From Phenylobacterium sp. (GTDB lineage: Bacteria; Pseudomonadota; Alphaproteobacteria; Caulobacterales; Caulobacteraceae), in contig NZ_JAUXVZ010000030.1 in NCBI RefSeq assembly GCF_030680185.1, forward strand, positions 62,001 through 126,000: 64,000 nucleotides of DNA, read 5' to 3'. A model generated the notes under the pieces. The model worked only from the letters and a program-made list of their open reading frames with translations, was not told where the DNA came from and searched no databases. Below, in pieces: positions 50,918 through 58,777 of this stretch; positions within the stretch are counted from its first letter, which is position 1; each line of letters starts with the position of its first letter. Position numbers and translations under genes: made by a program.

Positions 50918-50953
50918 GTCTTGGCGGACGGGGCAGAGCCCCGCCCGCAGACT
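50917..50953. terminator. stem-loop between DedA and S46 peptidase genes
   Basis: GCGGACGGGGC (50924-50934), AGA, GCCCCGCCCGC (50938-50948) pair in 10 of 11 positions; outer AGTCT/AGACT extends the stem. It lies between the stops at 50917 and 50959. No long T-run, but symmetric enough to act for both strands. Confidence 0.65.
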
Positions 50954-50958
50954 TCACC

Positions 50959-53031
50959 TCAACGATCCAGCAGTTCGTCCAGCAGACCGGTCAGGCCATA
51001 GACCTTCTCCAGGGCCTCGGTGGCCGCCGAGGTGGCCGCCACGACCGTGCGGTTGATCGTCCCGTCATAGCCATAGTCGCCGCCTAGGGAGTGGATGTTG
51101 CCGTCAAAGGCCGCCCCCAGAACCTCGCCCTGCGCATTGACCACCGGCGAGCCCGAATTGCCGCCGATGATGTCGTTGGTGGTGACGAAGTTGAACACCG
51201 TGTCCGGGTTCAGCTTGTCCTGCGCTGCGATCCAGCGCGGCGCCAGGGCGTAGGGCTCGGCGCCCGTCGCCCGCTCATAGAGGCCTGAGAAGGAGGTGGT
51301 CGCCGGAATGGTGCGGCCCCTATGGGTCCAGCCCTGAACCTGGCCATAGGAAAGCCGCAGGGTGAAGGTGGCGTCCGGATAGACCTCGTCCCCATAGGCG
51401 GCGAAGCGCGCGGCGGCCACACGCTCGGCGGCCCGCGCCGTGGGCGCCTCGACCTGCGTCTCCCAGGTTTCGCGCAGGGACCGCGCCATGGGATCCATCC
51501 GAAGGGCCAGCTGGATCAGCGGATCGTCGGAGGCTTCGATGGCCGCCATGCCGCCGCTCCACAGGGCCTCGCGCACCGCCGGGTCATCGAGCCGGGATTG
51601 CGCCACCAGCCGTTCGGCCAGACCTTCGGGGCTATCCTTGCCCAGCAGCAGCTGGGTCGCCGGATCGTCGGTGGTCAGATATTCCCGGGTCTTGGAGAGC
51701 CAGAAGCTGAGGAACATCTCCTCCAGCGGCTTGTCGATCGGACGGACGTCCAGCAGGCGCTTTTCCACCAGAGGCAGGCGGGCTTCGGAGTACTCGGCCA
51801 GGCGCTCGGTATTGGGCTTGGACCGCTCCTGGGCCGCACGCACCAGGGTGCGGGCATAGCCGAACAGGCTCGATCCGCCGCCGGCCGCCGCCTCAATCTG
51901 GCGATAGGGCAGATAGTTTTCGGCGTAGGCGCCCTGGGCGGCTTCGATCTCGCTCCAGGGATCGCCGATCTGGCGGGCCAGGGCGGGGTCGGCGGCGACC
52001 TTGGCCTTCAGTTCGGCCTCGGCGGCCCGCTTTTCGGCCATGAAGGCCGGGTCATTGAGCGCAAACTGCCGCCCGAAGAAGACCTTGAAGCTGTTCTCGA
52101 CCCCAAACAGCGGGTCGGTGGCGATGCGCTTGTTCTCCGCGCTCTCCTCCGAGAAGCGGATCAGCCGGCCGCGCAGCTCGGCCCGCTGCAACTGGCTGAC
52201 CGGAATGGCGAGATCGCGCTGGCTCTCCAGCTGGGCCACGGTCAGCAGGCGGTCGGTGGAGCCGGGATTGCCGGACACGAAGACCGGCTCGCCTTCCCGC
52301 GGCGCACGGGAGACCCAGGTCAGATGTTCCGGCGTCTCGACCACCTGGCCGTCCTCGTAGAGGCGGAGGAAGGCCATATCGAGATTGAAGCGCGGGAAGT
52401 TGAAATTGTCCGGGTCGCCGCCAAAGAAGGCCGTGGCGATTTCGGGTGCGAACACCAGGCGCACATCGTCATAACGGCGATAGCGATAGAGCTTGTACTG
52501 CCCGCCGCGATAGAGGCTCACCACCTGGCAGCGATAGCGCTCATCGCCGGCGCAGGTCTCCTGTTCCAGCCTGGCCACGGCGGCGTCGCGGGCGCGGTTG
52601 AAGGCCTGGCCCGACAGGCCCTCGCCAGCCCCGCGGATGGTGTCGGTGACGTCGGTGATCTCGGTCAGGATTTCGGCCTGCTGGCCCGGGCAGGCGCGCT
52701 CCTGCTCACGCCCCGTCGTCAGGAAGCCTTCCTGCACATAGTCAGTCTCGGGGCTGGAAAGGTCCTGCACGCACGAAACCACGCAGTGATGGTTGGTCAG
52801 GACCAGGCCCTCGCCTGAGACCACCGAGGCCGAGCAACCGTTGGTCAGGCGCACGGACGCCGCCTGCACCCGGTCGAGCCAGGGCTGGTCGATGGTCACC
52901 CCATAGGCGGCCTGAACCTTGGCGGCGGGAAAGTTGTCGAAGGTCCACATGCCTTCGTCGGCCTGGGCCTGGCCGGCGCTCAGGGAAAATAGGGCGCCGC
53001 AAGCGCTGGCGGCGAGAAGGGCTGCTTTCAT
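50959..53031 (-). CDS. S46 family peptidase (dipeptidyl-peptidase 7-like)
   Basis: Periplasmic serine exopeptidase of 690 residues that removes dipeptides from peptide N-termini. Signal peptide ends AQAD (residue 25). Catalytic His in LTNHHCVV (about 81), Asp in FFGGDPDNFNFP, Ser626 in GGNSGSPV. The residue that sets P1 preference is Gly (AAFDGN, about 644), as in DPP7 (hydrophobic P1), not Arg as in DPP11 (acidic P1). S46 peptidases serve peptide feeders such as Caulobacterales. Divergent from the ABC exporter; the 163-base gap contains GGGCCCT-TT-AGGGCCC. Confidence 0.95.
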   Translation of the reverse strand: MKAALLAASACGALFSLSAGQAQADEGMWTFDNFPAAKVQAAYGVTIDQPWLDRVQAASVRLTNGCSASVVSGEGLVLTNHHCVVSCVQDLSSPETDYVQEGFLTTGREQERACPGQQAEILTEITDVTDTIRGAGEGLSGQAFNRARDAAVARLEQETCAGDERYRCQVVSLYRGGQYKLYRYRRYDDVRLVFAPEIATAFFGGDPDNFNFPRFNLDMAFLRLYEDGQVVETPEHLTWVSRAPREGEPVFVSGNPGSTDRLLTVAQLESQRDLAIPVSQLQRAELRGRLIRFSEESAENKRIATDPLFGVENSFKVFFGRQFALNDPAFMAEKRAAEAELKAKVAADPALARQIGDPWSEIEAAQGAYAENYLPYRQIEAAAGGGSSLFGYARTLVRAAQERSKPNTERLAEYSEARLPLVEKRLLDVRPIDKPLEEMFLSFWLSKTREYLTTDDPATQLLLGKDSPEGLAERLVAQSRLDDPAVREALWSGGMAAIEASDDPLIQLALRMDPMARSLRETWETQVEAPTARAAERVAAARFAAYGDEVYPDATFTLRLSYGQVQGWTHRGRTIPATTSFSGLYERATGAEPYALAPRWIAAQDKLNPDTVFNFVTTNDIIGGNSGSPVVNAQGEVLGAAFDGNIHSLGGDYGYDGTINRTVVAATSAATEALEKVYGLTGLLDELLDR

Positions 53032-53057
53032 CTTGCTCGGATCTCTTTGGGCGTCCC

Positions 53058-53093
53058 GGGCCCTTTAGGGCCCACCTGTAACCGGGGTAACAG
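53058..53093. promoter_or_regulatory. two adjacent dyads before the S46 peptidase
   Basis: GGGCCCT-TT-AGGGCCC (53058-53073, perfect) followed by CTGTAACCGGGGTAACAG (53076-53093, near-palindrome with CTGT/ACAG ends). They lie 27-62 bases upstream of the peptidase start and about 100 bases from the ABC permease start, in the leader or promoter of both. Candidate operator; the factor is unknown. Confidence 0.4.
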
Positions 53094-53194
53094 CGCAAGC
53101 CCTGGCTGGCTACGGTCGGCGCCCCGCCTTACCTCGAATTAACTTGGGTTGCAGGCTCGGCCCGGCCACTCCTTGCAGGCGAGGAGGGACCGGG

Positions 53195-54337
53195 ATGTCG
53201 CTGGCTTTGGCCACATTGATCTATGAATGGCGCCGGTATCTGGCGGCCGTGATCGCGCTGGCCTTTTCGGGCCTGTTGATCCTGGCCCAGGTCGGCATGT
53301 TCACCGGGATCGTCCAGGCGGCCACCGCCACCATCGACCGGTCGCGGGCCGAGATCATGGTCCTGCCGGCCAAGTCCGAGAGCCTGATCAATTCCGGGTC
53401 CAACGGCCTGCCGCGTCGCCTGGCGCCGGAAATGTACCTGCATCCCGAAGTGGTCCAGGTCGCGAGCCTGGATGGCTCCGGCGGCCGCTGGATGAACACG
53501 CCCGAAGCTGGCGAAAAACAGGTCACCCAATGGATTCAGCTCGACATCGTCGATCCGATCCCCGGCGCCGTCACCCTGCCGGTCGACTACCCTGAGGATG
53601 TGCGTATCGCTCTGCTGGAGCCCTTCGCCGCGGTGATCGACCGCAGCACCCAGGCCAGGCTCGGCGTGACCCTGAACGACAAGGCCACCATCAACGGCAA
53701 GACCGTCACCGTCCGCGCCTTCCTCGACGGCTATCCCTCGATCAACCAGCCTTCGGTCGTGGTGTCCCGCGACACCCTGCGGCTGCTCGGCATGTCCGAC
53801 GACGGCGAGAAGGTCGGGCCGCTGATGGTCCAGATTAAGGACGCCGCCCGCGCTGTCCAGGTCCGCGACGACCTCAACGCCGTGGCCGAGGGACGCTACC
53901 GCGCCTGGACCCGGCAGGAGCTGGCCCAGGCCAATGAGGGCGCCCTGATGAAGGAGCAGATCATCGGCATCATGCTCGGCTTCTCGGTCTTCCTCGGCTT
54001 CCTGATCGGGGTTGGGATCACCTCCCAGACCCTGCGCGGGGCGATCATGGCCAACATCAAGGAATTCGCCAGCCTGCGGGCCCTGGGGGTCTCCATGGGC
54101 GCCCTGAGGCTGATCGTGCTGGAGCTGTCCTTCTGGGTCGGCCTGGTGGGCCTGGCGGCCACGGCGGTGTTCACCTTCCTGGTCTCGCTGCTGGCCAGGA
54201 GCGCGGGCCTGCCCATGGGCTTCCCCGCCGGCTGGGTGATCGGCGTGGCCATCCTGCTGCTCGCCATCTCGCTGGCCTCGGGGCTCATGTCCCTGGGCGT
54301 CCTGAAGAAGAGCCAACCGGCGGACCTGCTGCGATGA
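53195..54337 (+). CDS. ABC transporter permease, FtsX/DevC type
   Basis: Inner-membrane permease of 380 residues with the FtsX/MacB plan: one N-terminal helix (about 14-38, YLAAVIALAFSGLLILAQVG), a large periplasmic domain (about 40-250), then three helices (IIGIMLGFSVFLGFLIGVGI, then ELSFWVGLVGLAATAVFTFL, and GWVIGVAILLLAISLASGLM). Start at 53195 after GAGGAGGGA. Ends in the AxxLLR motif QPADLLR found in such permeases. Overlaps the ATPase gene by four bases. Like DevC of the cyanobacterial DevBCA glycolipid exporter. Confidence 0.9.
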   Translation: MSLALATLIYEWRRYLAAVIALAFSGLLILAQVGMFTGIVQAATATIDRSRAEIMVLPAKSESLINSGSNGLPRRLAPEMYLHPEVVQVASLDGSGGRWMNTPEAGEKQVTQWIQLDIVDPIPGAVTLPVDYPEDVRIALLEPFAAVIDRSTQARLGVTLNDKATINGKTVTVRAFLDGYPSINQPSVVVSRDTLRLLGMSDDGEKVGPLMVQIKDAARAVQVRDDLNAVAEGRYRAWTRQELAQANEGALMKEQIIGIMLGFSVFLGFLIGVGITSQTLRGAIMANIKEFASLRALGVSMGALRLIVLELSFWVGLVGLAATAVFTFLVSLLARSAGLPMGFPAGWVIGVAILLLAISLASGLMSLGVLKKSQPADLLR

Positions 54338-55080
54338 CCTCTGCGCCCCACAAGAAAGACGCCATCCGCGCCACGGGCCTGTCGAAGCGCTTCAAGACCG
54401 GCAGGTCCTATATCGAGGTGCTCAAGTCGGTGGACTTCGACGCCCGCCATGGCGACCTGACCATGGTCATGGGGCCGTCGGGGTCGGGCAAGTCGACCCT
54501 GGTGGCGGCGCTGTCGGGGCTGCTGCGCCCCGACGCCGGCCAGGTGACCGCCCTGGGCCAGGATCTCTGGTCCCTGCCCACCGGCCGCATCGACCGTTTC
54601 CGGCTGGATCACTGCGGCTTCATCTTCCAGGGCTTCAACCTGTTCTCGGCGCTCACCGCCATGGAGCAGGTGACCACCGTCCTCAAGCACACGGGCCTGT
54701 CCAAGGCCGAGGCCCGCGAGCGCGCGGCCGTAGCGCTGAAAGAGGTGGGCCTTGGCCACCGGCTGAACCAGCGCCCCGCCGAACTGTCGGGCGGCGAGAA
54801 ACAGCGGGTGGCGATCGCCAGGGCCCTGGCCAAGGCGCCGCAGCTCCTGTTCGCCGACGAGCCCACCTCGGCCCTGGACGGCGAGAACGGCCAGATCGTC
54901 ATCAAGCTCCTGCAGCGGGCGGCCAAGGACCATGGCGCCGCGGTGATCTGCGTCACCCACGACCCGCGGCTGGAGGCCTATGCCGACCGCATCATCCATA
55001 TCGAAGACGGCGAGATCCTGGACGACCGGCGGGTGACCCCGGACGGAGCCGCCTCCCAACCTCAACTCACCGAGGCCTGA
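54334..55080 (+). CDS. ABC transporter ATP-binding protein, LolD/DevA type
   Basis: ATPase of 248 residues. Walker A GPSGSGKST (47-55), Q-loop FIFQGFNLFSALT, signature LSGGEKQRVAIARAL, Walker B LLFADEPTSALD, H-loop VTHDPR. MacB/LolD subfamily by the Q-loop and NLFSALTAMEQV. Coupled to the permease and 3 bases from the HlyD gene. Powers export by the three-gene system. Confidence 0.95.
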   Translation: MTSAPHKKDAIRATGLSKRFKTGRSYIEVLKSVDFDARHGDLTMVMGPSGSGKSTLVAALSGLLRPDAGQVTALGQDLWSLPTGRIDRFRLDHCGFIFQGFNLFSALTAMEQVTTVLKHTGLSKAEARERAAVALKEVGLGHRLNQRPAELSGGEKQRVAIARALAKAPQLLFADEPTSALDGENGQIVIKLLQRAAKDHGAAVICVTHDPRLEAYADRIIHIEDGEILDDRRVTPDGAASQPQLTEA

Positions 55081-55083
55081 CCC

Positions 55084-56037
55084 ATGACCGCCCTGCTTCG
55101 CCGTCCCGTCCTCTGGATTGCGCTCGTCGCCGTGCTCGCGCTTGGCGGCGGGGGCCTGTTCCTGAAGTCCCAGGCCGACGCCAAGAAGGCCGCCGCAGCC
55201 GCTGCGGCGAAAGCCGCCCCGGTCAGCCCCTATGTCGCCATCGCCAACGGCAAGGCCGACGTCGAAGGCGGCCTGATCCAGGTGGCCGCCCGCAGCGCCG
55301 GCGTCGTCCGCGAGGTCCTGGTTCAGGAAGGCGATCGGGTGACCGAGGGCCAGATCCTCGCCCGGCTGGAAGACGACGAGCCCCGCCTGTCCGCCGCCCG
55401 CGCCCGGGCCGAGGTGGAGCAGGCCCGCGCCCAGATCGCCCTGACCGAGGTGGAGATTTCCACCGCCAACCGCGAGTACGAGCGCCTGCAGAGCCTGGCG
55501 CCGTCCAACTTCGTCGCCGGCCAGCGCCTCGACCAGGCCCAGGACGGCATCCGCCAGGCCCAGGCGAGGCTGCGCGCGCAGCGGGCTGCGGTCGCCACCG
55601 CCGAGGCGCGCCTGGGCGAGGCCAACTACAATCTCGAGCTCACCATGATCCGCGCCCCTGCAGACGGCGTGATCGTGCGCCGCTACGCCAATCCGGGCTC
55701 AGGCGCCTCGACCCTGAACGTCTCCAACATGTTCGACCTTGAGCCGGCCGGGGAGCGGATCGTCCGGGCCGAGATCGCCGAGGGCGCCCTGCCGCACGTG
55801 GCGATCGGCCAGACCGTGGAGATCGCCTCGGAGGCCGATCCGTCCAAAAGCTTCAAGGGGCAGGTCCTGCGCCGGGCGGCTGTGTTCGGCGCCCGTAAGC
55901 TGGTCTCCGACGATCCCACCGAGCGGGCCGACGAGCGGGTGGTCGAGGTGGTGGTCAGCGCCGACGGCGCCCCCTTCCTGGTCGGCCAGCGGGTCCTGGT
56001 GAAGTTCCTGCGCCCTGGGGCTGCGACGGCGAGCTAA
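55084..56037 (+). CDS. HlyD-family periplasmic adaptor (DevB-like)
   Basis: Membrane-fusion protein of 317 residues. N-terminal anchor (about 9-27), an Ala/Lys linker, a lipoyl half (QVAARSAGVVREVLVQEGDR), a coiled-coil hairpin (about 100-185, RAEVEQARAQIALTEVEIST) and the returning half with DGVIVRRYANPGS, then a beta-barrel. Links the inner-membrane ABC pump to an outer-membrane channel; no TolC gene is in the window. Order permease-ATPase-adaptor; the genes together resemble DevBCA. Confidence 0.92.
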   Translation: MTALLRRPVLWIALVAVLALGGGGLFLKSQADAKKAAAAAAAKAAPVSPYVAIANGKADVEGGLIQVAARSAGVVREVLVQEGDRVTEGQILARLEDDEPRLSAARARAEVEQARAQIALTEVEISTANREYERLQSLAPSNFVAGQRLDQAQDGIRQAQARLRAQRAAVATAEARLGEANYNLELTMIRAPADGVIVRRYANPGSGASTLNVSNMFDLEPAGERIVRAEIAEGALPHVAIGQTVEIASEADPSKSFKGQVLRRAAVFGARKLVSDDPTERADERVVEVVVSADGAPFLVGQRVLVKFLRPGAATAS

Positions 56038-56138
56038 AGGGTTCCCTCCGCCGCCCTGCCTGGCGCCAACGCCTTGACGGAGAAGGGGTCAGCCGCGCAC
56101 AACCGCGCCAATTCCTTCACCTGACTTGGGAGACTTCC

Positions 56139-57044
56139 ATGGCGGACATCCGCTTCGACGGCAAAGTGGCCATTGTGACCGGCGCGGGCGGCGGGCTTGG
56201 CCGTCAGCATGCGCTCGAACTGGCCCGGCGCGGCGCCAAGGTCGTCGTCAACGACCTGGGCGGTTCGGTCGATGGTTCGGGCGGCTCCTCGAGCGCGGCC
56301 GACGCCGTGGTCGACGAGATCAAGGCGGCCGGCGGCGAGGCCATCTCCAACGGTTCGTCGGTCACCGACGACGCCGGCGTCGCCCACATGATCAAGCAGA
56401 CCATGGACCAGTGGGGCCGCATCGACGTCATCGTCGCCAATGCCGGGATCCTGCGCGACAAGTCCTTCGCCAAGATGGAAATCGCCGACTTCGAGCTGGT
56501 GCTGAACGTCCACCTGATGGGCACGGTCAAGCCGGTCAAGGCCGCCTGGGAGATCATGCGCGAGCAGAACTACGGGCGCATCGTGGTGACCACCTCGTCG
56601 TCGGGCCTCTATGGCAACTTCGGCCAGTCCAACTACGGCGCGGCCAAGCTGGGCATCATCGGCTTCATGAACACCCTGCGTCTCGAAGGCGCCAAGAACA
56701 ACATCCACGTGAACGCCATCGCCCCGGTGGCCGCCACGCGGATGACCGAGAACCTGATGCCGCCCGCGGTGCTCGAGCGCCTGAAGCCGGAATATGTGAC
56801 CCCCGGCGTGGTCTATCTCTGCTCCGAAGAGGCCCCCACGGGCGCCATCCTGACCGCCGGCGCGGGCGCCTTCGCCCTGTCGCGCATCTATGAGACCGAA
56901 GGCGTCTATCTGGGCGAGGGCGGCCTCTCGGTCGAAGAAGTCCGCGACAACTGGTCCAAGATTTCCGACCCCGAGGGCCAGCAGGCCTACAACGCCGGCG
57001 GCGAACAGAGCCAGAAGTTCTTCCGCAAGATGTCGGGCGGCTAA
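56139..57044 (+). CDS. SDR-family 3-hydroxyacyl-CoA dehydrogenase-like protein
   Basis: NAD-dependent SDR of 301 residues. TGAGGGLGRQHA cofactor motif, VVNDLGGSVDGSGGSSSAAD (the extended loop of MFE-2/hydroxysteroid type 4 dehydrogenases), NAGILRD, catalytic SSSG and YGAAK. The tail after residue 250 (GVYLGEGGLSVEEVRDNWSK) is also typical of that branch. Probably acts on an acyl-CoA or steroid-like substrate. Followed by a strong terminator. Confidence 0.92.
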   Translation: MADIRFDGKVAIVTGAGGGLGRQHALELARRGAKVVVNDLGGSVDGSGGSSSAADAVVDEIKAAGGEAISNGSSVTDDAGVAHMIKQTMDQWGRIDVIVANAGILRDKSFAKMEIADFELVLNVHLMGTVKPVKAAWEIMREQNYGRIVVTTSSSGLYGNFGQSNYGAAKLGIIGFMNTLRLEGAKNNIHVNAIAPVAATRMTENLMPPAVLERLKPEYVTPGVVYLCSEEAPTGAILTAGAGAFALSRIYETEGVYLGEGGLSVEEVRDNWSKISDPEGQQAYNAGGEQSQKFFRKMSGG

Positions 57045-57072
57045 ACGCGCCGGACAGCTTGGAAATCAAGCG

Positions 57073-57098
57073 ACGGGCGGTCCGCAAGGGCCGCCCGT
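57073..57098 (+). terminator. Rho-independent terminator after the SDR gene
   Basis: ACGGGCGGTCC-GCAA-GGGCCGCCCGT: 11-base stem (one G-T wobble) capped by a GNRA tetraloop, then TCTGCTTTC. It lies 28 bases after the stop. The remaining gap to 57216 holds the promoter of the sugar carrier. Confidence 0.88.
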
Positions 57099-57216
57099 TC
57101 TGCTTTCTGGCCAAGCCTGCGGAAAGCCCTTGCCTTGACCTAGGTGAACGCGCGTAACCTGAAAGTCGGAACTACGCCCGCCAGAGGCGTCGCCGACCAA
57201 TGGGAGATACGCCAGA

Positions 57217-58659
57217 GTGGCACAGACCGATGCGGCCGCGCCCGCCCCTGCGCGACAGCTCAAGCTGTCGACGATCCTCGCCTTCGCCTGCACCAGCCTG
57301 CCGCTTTCGGCGCTGACCATCGCCATGTCGGTCTATCTGCCGCGGCATTTCGCCAGCGAGATCGGCATCAGCCTGCTGGCGGTGGGCTCGGCCTTCGCCC
57401 TGGTGCGGATGATCGACATTCCCCTCGACCCCCTGCTGGGCATGGCGATGGACCGGACGCGGACGCGGTTCGGCCGCTATCGCCTTTGGACCATGATTGG
57501 CGCGCCGATCCTGATGCTGGCCATCTTCATGCTGTTCATATCGCCCTCAGGCGGGGTCGGCGGGCTGATCTTCTGGCTGCTGATCCTCTATATCGGCACC
57601 TCGATCCTGCACCTGTCCCACGCCGCCTGGGCCGCGACGTTGGCGCCGCGGTACAATGACCGCTCCCGCGTCTTCGCCATCATGACCGCCGTCGGCGTGG
57701 TCGGCGCCCTGCTGGTGCTGCTCATGCCCTTCATCGTGGCCGCCCTTGGCCGCGACGAGGCCCAGGGCGTGCCGGCCATGGGCTGGTTCGTCCTGATCCT
57801 GACGCCCCTGGCCGTCTGGCTGGTTGTCGCCCTGACGCCCGAGAAGATCTCGCCCGACGTGCCGGGCCAGCAGAAGTTCCAGCTGAAGGAATACTGGCGG
57901 CTGATCGCCCGGCCCTCCATGGGCCGGATCGTTCTGGCCGATCTCTGCCTCTCGCTCGGCCCCGGCTGGATGAGCGCCCTCTATCTGTTCTTCTTCACCG
58001 ACAGCCGCGGCTTCACCACCAGCCAGGCCAGCGCCCTGCTGGCGGTCTATATCGTGGCGGGCTTTGGCGGCGCGCCCCTGCTGGGTCGTCTGGCCATGCG
58101 GATCGGCAAGCATCGCGCGGTGATGGTGGCCACCTCCGGCTACGCCCTGTCCCTTGTGCTCCTGCCCTTCCTGCCCAAGGGCGACATGCTGATCGGCGCC
58201 TTCCAGATGTTCACCGCCGGCTTCCTGGCGGCCGGCTTCCAGGTGCTGACCCGGGCCATGACCGCCGATGTCGCCGACGAGGTGCGCCTGGAACAGGGCA
58301 AGGAGCGCTCGGGCCTGCTTTATGCCATCACCACCCTGACCTCGAAGATCTCGGGCGCGTTTGCGGTCTTCCTGACCTTCACCGTGCTGGACCGCGTGGG
58401 CTACAACGCCACAGACGGGGCGACCAACTCGGCCGAGGCCGTGCGCGGTCTGGAGATGGCCTTCCTGATCGGCCCCATCTTCTTTGTCGCCCTGGGGGGC
58501 CTCTGCTTCATCGGCTACAAGCTGGGCGAAGACCGCCACAGCGAGATCCGCCGCGAGCTGGACGAGCGCGACGCCCTCTATGACAACGCGCCGGTGATCG
58601 AGACCCTGGCCAGCGAACCTTCGATCCCCACGCCCCTGGTCGAACCTCGCAAGACCTGA
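57217..58659 (+). CDS. MFS transporter, GPH (glycoside-pentoside-hexuronide) type
   Basis: Sugar-cation symporter of 480 residues, 12 transmembrane helices. GTG start with GGGAG upstream. The GPH motif DIPLDPLLGMAMDRTRTRFG followed by RYRLWTMIGAP lies near the first cytoplasmic loop. The second signature MTADVADEVRLEQGKERSGL is in the central half. The carrier next door is a clear paralogue. Substrate sugar unknown; no glycosidase is adjacent. Confidence 0.93.
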   Translation: MAQTDAAAPAPARQLKLSTILAFACTSLPLSALTIAMSVYLPRHFASEIGISLLAVGSAFALVRMIDIPLDPLLGMAMDRTRTRFGRYRLWTMIGAPILMLAIFMLFISPSGGVGGLIFWLLILYIGTSILHLSHAAWAATLAPRYNDRSRVFAIMTAVGVVGALLVLLMPFIVAALGRDEAQGVPAMGWFVLILTPLAVWLVVALTPEKISPDVPGQQKFQLKEYWRLIARPSMGRIVLADLCLSLGPGWMSALYLFFFTDSRGFTTSQASALLAVYIVAGFGGAPLLGRLAMRIGKHRAVMVATSGYALSLVLLPFLPKGDMLIGAFQMFTAGFLAAGFQVLTRAMTADVADEVRLEQGKERSGLLYAITTLTSKISGAFAVFLTFTVLDRVGYNATDGATNSAEAVRGLEMAFLIGPIFFVALGGLCFIGYKLGEDRHSEIRRELDERDALYDNAPVIETLASEPSIPTPLVEPRKT

Positions 58660-58682
58660 AAACAACCGCCGTTATATCTTTC

Positions 58683-58716
58683 ACGCCCGCTTGCGCGCCG
58701 CCGCAAGCGGGCGTTT
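58683..58716 (+). terminator. Rho-independent terminator between the two GPH carriers
   Basis: ACGCCCGCTTGCG (58683-58695), CGCCGC loop, CGCAAGCGGGCGT (58702-58714), then TTGCTT. Perfect 13-base stem. It separates the paralogues into two transcription units. Confidence 0.9.
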
Positions 58717-58777
58717 GCTTGACTGCATAATCGCGCAGCCAAGCTTGCGCCAAAATGATAGATTTGGAGACGTTCCA

